From Microbacteriaceae bacterium (GTDB lineage Bacteria; Actinomycetota; Actinomycetes; Actinomycetales; Microbacteriaceae): DNA of 6,499 bases. Within the stretch, counting starts at the first letter, position 1. Every line of letters starts with the position of its first letter. Both the position numbers and the translations under genes were made by a program. The DNA lies in assembly GCA_011620705.1 (NCBI GenBank), contig WOYR01000042.1, positions 1 to 6,499 on the forward strand, read 5' to 3'. Below the pieces are notes generated by a model that searched no databases, was not told where the DNA came from, and saw only the letters and a list, made by a program, of their open reading frames with translations. Below are positions 1 through 4,520 of the stretch, one piece after another.

Positions 1-84
1 GTCGTCGCCCGGGGCGAACTGCGCCACCGCGATGGCGACGTGCTCCTCCGAGTTCCTTCGTTCGGCTGCTGCTGACTGGGCCAT
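1..84 (-). CDS. Probable carbon-nitrogen hydrolase (nitrilase superfamily), N-terminal fragment
   Basis: Only the first 28 codons lie in the window; the gene runs off the left edge. After a polar N-terminal tail (about 14 residues rich in Ala, Ser, Glu and Arg) comes VAIAVAQFAPGDD. This resembles the first beta strand of nitrilase-superfamily enzymes, which typically begin with a pattern like 'xxIAxAQxxP'. Members hydrolyse nitriles, amides or N-carbamoyl compounds with a Glu-Lys-Cys triad, none of which is inside the window, so family membership rests on this short strand alone. The ATG at 84-82 is the first start after an in-frame TAG at 96-94. No Shine-Dalgarno sequence lies ahead of it, and a TANNNT -10 sits exactly where a leaderless transcript would need it. 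The gene follows the thiolase in the same direction after a 184 bp gap, so it may be a separate transcription unit. An unrelated protein starting with a similar strand remains possible. Confidence 0.55.
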   Translation of the reverse strand, partial: MAQSAAAERRNSEEHVAIAVAQFAPGDD

Positions 85-90
85 GCCCCG

Positions 91-96
91 AGCCTA
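91..96 (-). promoter_or_regulatory. Candidate -10 element for a leaderless transcript
   Basis: On the minus strand the hexamer TAGGCT (TANNNT class) is followed by exactly six bases (CGGGGC) and then the ATG at 84. If transcription starts at the A of that ATG, the hexamer covers -12 to -7, the arrangement of leaderless actinobacterial genes. The lack of a Shine-Dalgarno sequence before this ATG agrees. No good -35 hexamer is visible 17 bases upstream. A chance TANNNT match is the main alternative. Confidence 0.35.
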
Positions 97-143
97 GGAG
101 TGCGGCTCGCCTCCGAGCTGCACGGAAACGAGATCTCCGGATT

Positions 144-172
144 CTCAGAGGTCCCCGGACGGGGACCCTGAG
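144..172. terminator. Strong GC-rich hairpin between thiolase and nitrilase genes
   Basis: Inverted repeat: arms CTCAG (144-148) plus GGTCCCC (150-156) pair with GGGGACC (161-167) plus CTGAG (168-172). There is a single bulged A at 149 and a four-base loop GGAC. That makes 12 base pairs, all in the gap between two codirectional genes, 97 bases after the thiolase stop. No T-tract follows on either strand, so it is not a classical rho-independent terminator. It could be a U-less actinobacterial terminator, or a regulator-binding site about 60-90 bases upstream of the nitrilase-type start codon. Confidence 0.45.
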
Positions 173-193
173 TCGTGGCGCGGCGCGTTACGA

Positions 194-207
194 GCCTGAT
201 TTCAGGC
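194..207. promoter_or_regulatory. Short inverted repeat, possible operator
   Basis: GCCTGA and TCAGGC flank a two-base centre (TT), giving a 14 bp dyad in the 85-268 intergenic gap, between the thiolase stop and the 144-172 hairpin. A weaker 5 bp dyad (CGCAC/GTGCG, 213-227) lies next to it. Such dyads can bind dimeric regulators, but short dyads are common by chance in GC-rich DNA. No regulator gene is in the window to pair it with. Confidence 0.2.
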
Positions 208-268
208 CGGATCGCACCAGTCGTGCGCGGCGAACCGATCGCGCTCACGACATCGGCAAGGCCCCAGC

Positions 269-1495
269 TCAGGAAAGGCGCTCGATCACCATGGCCATGC
301 CCATGCCGCCCGCCACGCACATCGACTCGACACCGAACTGCTTGTCGTGCCACTGCAGGGAGTTGATCAGGGTCGCCGCGATCCGGGCCCCGGTCATGCC
401 GAACGGATGCCCGACGGCGATCGCGCCGCCGTTGACGTTGAGCTTGTCGATCGGAATGCCAAGGCGCTGAGCCGAACCGAGGGTCTGGACCGCGAACGCC
501 TCATTGATCTCGAACAGGTCGATGTCGTCGAGCGTCATCCCCGCATTGGCCAGCGCCGCTGGGATCGCCTCGACTGGCGCCAGCCCCATGATCTCCGCCG
601 ACATCGCCGTCACCGACGTGGACAAGATCCGTGCCAAGGGGGTCAGGCCCAGGTCCTTGGCCTTGGCATCGCTCATCACGACCAGCGCCGCTGCCCCATC
701 GTTGAGCGCGCAGGCGTTTCCCGCGGTGATGGTCCCATCGGGACGGAACACCGGCTGCAGTTGGCTGACGCCCTCCAGGGTGACACCCGGGCGGGGACCG
801 TCATCCTTGGAGACCACCGTGCCATCGGGCAGAGTGACAGGGGTGATTTCGCGAGCCCAGAAACCCGAGGCGATCTGCTCTTCTGCGAGGTTCTGGCTGC
901 GGACGGCGAAGGCATCCTGCTCTTCGCGGGACATCCCCAGCACCTGCTGCACGTTCTCCGCCGTCTGCCCCATGGCGATGTACACGTCGGGCAGTTCGCC
1001 ATCCTCCCGCGGGTCGCGCCACACGCCGGCTCCCGCCGCGCTGCGCGCCGCGGTACGCGCTTGGGCTTTGGCGAATACAGGATTCGCCATGTCCTGCCCG
1101 GGGATGAAGTCGGAAGTTCCCCTGGAGAACCGGCTCACCATCTCCACTCCTGCAGAGACGTAGACATCCCCCTCGCCGGCGCGGATGGCGTGGAAGGCCA
1201 TCCGGGTGGTCTGCAAAGACGAAGCGCAGTACCGCGTCACCGTGGTCCCGGGAAGGTGGTCGTAGCCGAGCATCTCCGCCACGATCCGTCCCAGGTTCGA
1301 TCCCTGCTCACCGCCGGGCAGGCCGCACCCGAGCATCAGATCCGTGATGTCCTTCGGGTCCAACTCCGGCACCTTGTCCAACGCAGCGCGGACCATCTGC
1401 ACGGCGATGTCATCCGGACGCATGTCTTTGAGGGACCCCTTGTTGGCGCGCCCTATGGGTGAACGGGCTGTCGAAACGATCACTGCCTCGGGCAT
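269..1495 (-). CDS. Thiolase (acetyl-CoA acetyltransferase / 3-ketoacyl-CoA thiolase, FadA3-like)
   Basis: A complete 408-residue thiolase, the usual family length. It should cleave a 3-oxoacyl-CoA with CoA to give acetyl- (or propionyl-) CoA and a shortened acyl-CoA, or run the condensation, in the cytosol. Visible landmarks are the nucleophile Cys90 in RYCASSLQTTR, the NEAFA loop (331-335), the catalytic His363 in GGAIAVGHPFGMTGAR, and the second catalytic Cys393 in CVAGGMGMAMV. In that last motif Ala395 stands where most thiolases have the Gly of CxG. The opening MPEAVIVSTARSPIGRA and the RPDD segment match, from memory, mycobacterial FadA3-type thiolases; no search was run. The ATG at 1495 is well supported: AGGTG at 1506-1502 leaves a six-base spacer. 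A -35/-10 promoter candidate lies at 1577-1549. It sits between the LLM oxidoreductase (149 bp upstream) and the nitrilase-type gene. Substrate chain length cannot be told. Confidence 0.95.
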   Translation of the reverse strand: MPEAVIVSTARSPIGRANKGSLKDMRPDDIAVQMVRAALDKVPELDPKDITDLMLGCGLPGGEQGSNLGRIVAEMLGYDHLPGTTVTRYCASSLQTTRMAFHAIRAGEGDVYVSAGVEMVSRFSRGTSDFIPGQDMANPVFAKAQARTAARSAAGAGVWRDPREDGELPDVYIAMGQTAENVQQVLGMSREEQDAFAVRSQNLAEEQIASGFWAREITPVTLPDGTVVSKDDGPRPGVTLEGVSQLQPVFRPDGTITAGNACALNDGAAALVVMSDAKAKDLGLTPLARILSTSVTAMSAEIMGLAPVEAIPAALANAGMTLDDIDLFEINEAFAVQTLGSAQRLGIPIDKLNVNGGAIAVGHPFGMTGARIAATLINSLQWHDKQFGVESMCVAGGMGMAMVIERLS

Positions 1496-1548
1496 ATCTC
1501 ACACCTGAACTTCTCTGTTGACGTATGGCCCACGCGGGCTCCCCCATC

Positions 1549-1577
1549 AGCGTATGGAACCGGAAGGGTTCGGACAA
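1549..1577 (-). promoter_or_regulatory. Candidate housekeeping-type promoter for the thiolase gene, with internal dyad
   Basis: On the minus strand TTGTCC (1577-1572) and TACGCT (1554-1549) are separated by exactly 17 bases. They match a -35 box in four of six positions and an actinobacterial TANNNT -10. Transcription would start near 1542, leaving a leader of about 47 nt that carries the AGGTG ribosome binding site at 1506-1502. Inside the spacer GAACC (1557-1561) and GGTTC (1567-1571) form a five-base inverted repeat around five bases, a position where a repressor could block polymerase. The match is by eye only. Confidence 0.4.
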
Positions 1578-1644
1578 CCCCCCGACGAGACTCACGAAGG
1601 GTGCCGGCGGAAAAGCCGAGCCCGAAGGTGTCACATCCCTCGCA

Positions 1645-2622
1645 TCACTCGGCCAGCGCAGCCCACGTGCCGAACAGCGATGCAGCCGAATCCACGCCGA
1701 CCGTGACCGGCGCGAGGACAGGCTCATCGATCCCGGCGGCACGAAGACGGCTGAGACCGGCCTTCACCTCGTCCGCGTCACCGATCAGAGCCACCGCCTC
1801 GACCAGCCTCGCACTGACCGCTGCCGCCGCATTCCGCCCATGGCGCCGGGCTGCGCGCACCGCCTCCACATCCTCCGCGTATCCGTCTTCCGCCAGCAGA
1901 TCACCATAGGCCGAGAGCTGCAGGTACGACGAGAGCTGAGAGGCCACCTCACGGTATGCCTCCTCACGGGCTCGTGATCCGGCCACGACGCAAACCGGCA
2001 CATATGCGGCAGTGGTGAAGCGCCGCTCCATCCTGTTCGCGGCAGCCAGAGCGCACAGTCGTGCCGCGCGGTCCTCGGTCACCCAATTCAGAAGCATCCC
2101 GTCTGCGGTTCGCGCCGCGACGGTAGCCATTCGTGGCCGAAGCGCACCGATGAACAGATCCGGTGGCGTCTCCACGTGCTGACCGCGCAACTCGAGGATG
2201 AGCGGTTCGCCAGCAGCACTGCGGTGGTGCAATGTCCCGCTTCGCATCGCTTCGCGCATCGCCACGACCGCTTCGCCGACCGCTTCGGGAGTCGCTGATC
2301 CGGGCCATCCGAATTGGCTCGCCGCTGTCTCTCGGTGACCAGCCCCCAGTCCCACCGCGACGCGCCCCGGCGCGCATTCCGCGAGGGCCGCCGTCGCCAT
2401 CTCCAGCGCGGGCAATGGGCGCGAAGGCAGAGGCACCACCCCGAGACCGACACCGATCGAGTCGGTCTGCGTGGCCACGACCGCCCCGGTCACAAACGAG
2501 TCGCGGCCGCTGATCTCGGGAAGCCATATCCGATCGTAGCCAAGGCCCTCAACCAGCTTCGCCTGCTCGATGAGTTGAGCCAACGGTGCGCGAGCAGTGA
2601 GCGCGGTTGCCAGTCGCGCCAC
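1645..2622 (-). CDS. LLM-class flavin-dependent oxidoreductase (luciferase-like, possibly F420-dependent)
   Basis: About 325 residues with the luciferase-like TIM-barrel layout: LIEQAKLVEGLGYDRIWLPE near the N terminus; SFVTGAVVATQTDSIGVGLGVVP (strand and loop after a variable first helix); PGRVAVGLGAGHRE, the typical 'R(F)xxGxGxG' segment; the substrate-side helix PEAVGEAVVAMREAM; and PDLFIGALRPRMATVAARTADG before a C-terminal helical part ending in GTWAALAE. Family members use FMN or cofactor F420 for monooxygenation or hydride transfer; the sequence does not decide which. The reading frame stays open to 2709, but those extra residues are an Arg/Ser-rich stretch lying inside the upstream small gene. 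I therefore prefer the GTG at 2622, 13 bases after that gene's stop at 2636. No clear Shine-Dalgarno precedes it, which suggests translational coupling to the zinc-ribbon gene. The protein then starts very close to the first helix, so the exact start is uncertain. Confidence 0.85.
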   Translation of the reverse strand: MARLATALTARAPLAQLIEQAKLVEGLGYDRIWLPEISGRDSFVTGAVVATQTDSIGVGLGVVPLPSRPLPALEMATAALAECAPGRVAVGLGAGHRETAASQFGWPGSATPEAVGEAVVAMREAMRSGTLHHRSAAGEPLILELRGQHVETPPDLFIGALRPRMATVAARTADGMLLNWVTEDRAARLCALAAANRMERRFTTAAYVPVCVVAGSRAREEAYREVASQLSSYLQLSAYGDLLAEDGYAEDVEAVRAARRHGRNAAAAVSARLVEAVALIGDADEVKAGLSRLRAAGIDEPVLAPVTVGVDSAASLFGTWAALAE

Positions 2623-2635
2623 TATGCGCGCCCGA

Positions 2636-2779
2636 CTAGTCCGAGGAGGCGAGCTGCTTCGGCTCCTCGATCGTGAGCGGCACCCCGTGACACTTGGGGT
2701 CCGCTTCACCGCCGACCTTCGTGATCAGCACTTGGGTGCCGCACGTCTCACACGTATACCGCTTTCCGACCTTCAGCAT
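2636..2779 (-). CDS. Mini zinc-ribbon / desulforedoxin-like protein 1 (47 aa)
   Basis: A 47-codon gene starting at ATG 2779 with an AGGTGA ribosome binding site just upstream (AGG ends five bases before the ATG) and ending in TAG at 2636. The protein has YTCETCG (Cys10, Cys13), a middle ITKVGGE and then KCHGVPL (Cys30, His31), followed by a short acidic/polar tail. The layout CxxC, about 16 residues, then a C-C/H knuckle plus G-x-P resembles the iron-binding desulforedoxin/desulfoferrodoxin N-terminal fold, whose second knuckle is normally CCGxPM. Here the second Cys of that pair is His31. It likely binds Zn or Fe. It is paralogous to the gene at 2831-2944: both share GKR, CExCG, TKxG and the third Cys. 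It sits 13 bp before the LLM oxidoreductase start, so a redox partner or metal-binding accessory role for that enzyme is a guess. Confidence 0.8.
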   Translation of the reverse strand: MLKVGKRYTCETCGTQVLITKVGGEADPKCHGVPLTIEEPKQLASSD

Positions 2780-2830
2780 CGTCACCTATCCACTTGCAGC
2801 TCTAGGAAGTCCATCGCAGAACAGACAATC

Positions 2831-2944
2831 CTATTTCAATACCATGTCGACGTCGTCGCACTGCAATGTGCCGTCGCCCGCCTTTGTCACGACCAGTTCA
2901 GCGCCGCATACTTCGCATTTCATCCGCTTCCCCGCTTGGTTCAT
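2831..2944 (-). CDS. Mini zinc-ribbon / desulforedoxin-like protein 2 (37 aa)
   Basis: A 37-codon gene from ATG 2944 to TAG 2831. The protein carries GKRMKCEVCGAELVVTKAGD, with Cys10 and Cys13, then QCDDVDM with Cys29. This follows the N-terminal rubredoxin-like domain of desulfoferrodoxin closely in the first half, but the usual CCGxPM knuckle has become CDDVDM, so the fourth Cys ligand is Asp30 and the Gly is also Asp. Metal binding is therefore uncertain. It pairs with the 47-residue paralogue 51 bp downstream. An in-frame TAG three codons upstream limits the N terminus. An alternative start at Met8 has a better ribosome site (GGGGA five bases ahead), but the GKR shared with the paralogue favours 2944. 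The first ATG lacks a close Shine-Dalgarno and overlaps, as ATGA, the stop of a possible 19-codon ORF, suggesting coupled translation. Confidence 0.7.
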   Translation of the reverse strand: MNQAGKRMKCEVCGAELVVTKAGDGTLQCDDVDMVLK

Positions 2945-3000
2945 GGTGATCTACGTGCCCTTTCATGCCGGTTGTCGCTGGACGCTTCATTCTTGCACAT
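2941..3000 (-). CDS. Possible leader small ORF (19 aa) coupled to mini zinc-ribbon 2
   Basis: ATG at 3000 is preceded by GGGAG with a five-base spacer, a better ribosome site than that of the next gene. It reads MCKNEASSDNRHERARRSP and stops at TGA 2943-2941, so the stop shares ATGA with the start codon of the 37-residue zinc-ribbon gene. The peptide is polar and basic, with no recognised motif. It may serve only to bring ribosomes to the downstream start. No homology is known to me, and a chance ORF of this length is easily possible in a 136 bp gap. Confidence 0.35.
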   Translation of the reverse strand: MCKNEASSDNRHERARRSP

Positions 3001-3032
3001 CCGAACTCCCAGGTGATCCGCCCCGACCCTCG

Positions 3033-3044
3033 CGAACGCGTTCG
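3033..3044. promoter_or_regulatory. Perfect 12 bp palindrome, possible operator
   Basis: CGAACGCGTTCG is its own reverse complement. It lies in the 136 bp gap between the amidohydrolase stop (3081) and the first zinc-ribbon gene (2944), about 30 bases upstream of the possible leader ORF. It could be a binding site for a dimeric regulator. No TANNNT -10 is visible between it and the downstream genes, so a nearby promoter is not supported. Confidence 0.25.
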
Positions 3045-3080
3045 ATGCTCCCCTGTTCGTCGACTCGGGACAGCTCGCAC

Positions 3081-4520
3081 TCAGCTCGTCTCCCGCGGCC
3101 CCCAGATCGCGCGCCCGCCGACGAATGTCGCCAGCACCTCGGTGTGATCAAGCAGCCGTCGGGGGTCATCGCTGAGGACAACGAGGTCAGCATTCACGTG
3201 CAGCTGGGACGCCGATGGACCGCGGCCGCCCCGCCGATCGGGTGCTGGGCCATCCACCTCGGACCTGTCGGTGACAAGTGAAAGAGCCTCGTCGGGCGTG
3301 ACCCGCTCCTCTGCGCCCAGCGGTTCGGCTGCGTCCGCGCGAGGACGGCGGTGAACCGCGGCCGCCATCGTGCCCAGCGGAGTAGCCGCAGTGACAGGGC
3401 GATCGCTGCCTGCTGCCACGGGTATTCCCTGCTCCAGCACGCTGCGCAACGGATAGAGCCAGTCCTGCTCGACCGCGCTCAGCAGCTCGCGGTACTTCTG
3501 CCCGCGCTCTGTCACAAAGGCCGGATTGGTGGTGACAGCGATTCCTCCTGCCCGGATGCGCTCGAGATGGCCGGGCAGGGGAAGCCCCAGGTGCTCGATG
3601 CGGTCGCGCCCCCACGCCGGCGGACCGCACTCGCTGATCGCGGTCAACGCAGCTTCCAGCTCATCGGGCTCTGTCGCGTGGACGGCGACCGGCCAGCCGT
3701 ACCCACGCACATGTCGCACGCGGTCAGCGATGCCGTCGGCCGGCGCAGCCACCTTGGCGCCGAGCACGCGCACCGTTCCACGGGTCGGCATACCGCCCTC
3801 GCCCGAGGACGCTGCCGAAACCTGATCGAAGGCGAGAAGCGCGTTGACCCGTTGACGCAGCACGCCCCGCCGCACCCATTCGTCAAGATGCGCGATATCG
3901 TCCCAGGTGTTCGTGGCGGTCGCGTCAGTCACGCTCGTCACTCCCGCGGCTGCGAGTTCACGGGAAAGGTCCGCCAGGGCGGACTCGATCAGGTGCTCGG
4001 GTTGACGCGGCATCCTTTGGAGCAGAGCCGCATCTGTGCGAAGCGGCTCCTCGATGAGACTCGGTTCACTGCCGGGGCCGGCCAGAATCCGCCATGCCGC
4101 CGAGTTGAGGATCACCAGCTTCCCGGTCCGATGATGGAGGGCGCAAGGGTGGGATGCGGTGACCGAATCGATCTCGGCGATCGTCGGTGCACGCCTCTCC
4201 TCGAGAGTGCTCTCGTCCCATCCCCAGCCCCGGATCCACCGTCCCTCGAAGTCTCCAACGCGGCTCTGCAAGGAGGCGAGAAGATCCGGGATGGAACTCG
4301 AGGTGCTGAGATCGACCGAGAGCCTTGCCGCGGCAGCGGCCCGCAGGTGCAGATGGGAGTCGTGGAACCCGGGCAGGACTACCGGTCCAGCGGCATCCCG
4401 CCCGCGACGCAGCGCTCCGATGTGTCGGATCCGCCCACCGGAGACAACCAGTTCGCGTCGAGCTTCACGGACCCAACGTCCATGCTGATGATGCAGCGGG
4501 TCGGCTTCAGCCCGCCACAT
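3081..4520 (-). CDS. Amidohydrolase family 3 (YtcJ-like) metal-dependent hydrolase
   Basis: A 479-residue cytosolic hydrolase of the amidohydrolase superfamily. In order: a small beta domain with ELVVSGGRIRHIG (23-35); the metal-binding HxH in LPGFHDSHLHL (His56, His58); WIRGWGWDES (96-104), typical of family 3; a Lys at 256 (LGAKV) that may be the bridging carboxylated lysine; VAVHA (His281); RIEHLG (His310); TNPAF (331-335); the catalytic Asp373 in AAGSDRPV; and the C-terminal beta-domain return ADLVVLSDDP (444-453). Family members hydrolyse C-N bonds of amides, N-formyl or cyclic substrates; the substrate is unknown. Members are usually about 530-550 residues. This one is short mainly between Lys256 and His281, where the usual DG-(G/S)-R stretch is cut down. 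The ATG at 4520 lies inside the end of the acyl-CoA synthetase gene (14 bp overlap) and has AGGTGA just upstream, so the two are co-transcribed and probably coupled. Confidence 0.88.
   Translation of the reverse strand: MWRAEADPLHHQHGRWVREARRELVVSGGRIRHIGALRRGRDAAGPVVLPGFHDSHLHLRAAAAARLSVDLSTSSSIPDLLASLQSRVGDFEGRWIRGWGWDESTLEERRAPTIAEIDSVTASHPCALHHRTGKLVILNSAAWRILAGPGSEPSLIEEPLRTDAALLQRMPRQPEHLIESALADLSRELAAAGVTSVTDATATNTWDDIAHLDEWVRRGVLRQRVNALLAFDQVSAASSGEGGMPTRGTVRVLGAKVAAPADGIADRVRHVRGYGWPVAVHATEPDELEAALTAISECGPPAWGRDRIEHLGLPLPGHLERIRAGGIAVTTNPAFVTERGQKYRELLSAVEQDWLYPLRSVLEQGIPVAAGSDRPVTAATPLGTMAAAVHRRPRADAAEPLGAEERVTPDEALSLVTDRSEVDGPAPDRRGGRGPSASQLHVNADLVVLSDDPRRLLDHTEVLATFVGGRAIWGPRETS

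Noticed and set aside
347..1462. Long plus-strand open frame (371 codons) opposite the thiolase gene
   Set aside because: It is antisense to a thiolase with all catalytic motifs. The translation is rich in Arg, His and Gly with no domain, as expected from codon bias in GC-rich DNA.
1605..1618. Hairpin CGGC-GGAAAA-GCCG after the LLM oxidoreductase gene as a terminator
   Set aside because: Only four base pairs and no T-tract follows; too weak to call.
2623..2709. N-terminal extension of the LLM oxidoreductase to 2709
   Set aside because: The extra 29 residues are Arg/Ser repeats that overlap the 47-residue zinc-ribbon gene, which has its own ribosome site and a family pattern; the GTG at 2622 fits the family better.
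2782..2814. 10-codon ORF between the two zinc-ribbon genes
   Set aside because: It has no ribosome site before its ATG, does not overlap the next start, and is short enough to be chance.
3031..3046. LexA/SOS box
   Set aside because: The half-sites CGAAC and GTTCG match mycobacterial SOS boxes, but they are separated by two bases instead of four, and no DNA-damage gene follows.
2898..3080. 60-codon minus-strand ORF across the gap after the amidohydrolase
   Set aside because: It overlaps the better-supported 37-residue zinc-ribbon gene in another frame and has an Arg-rich sequence with no motif.
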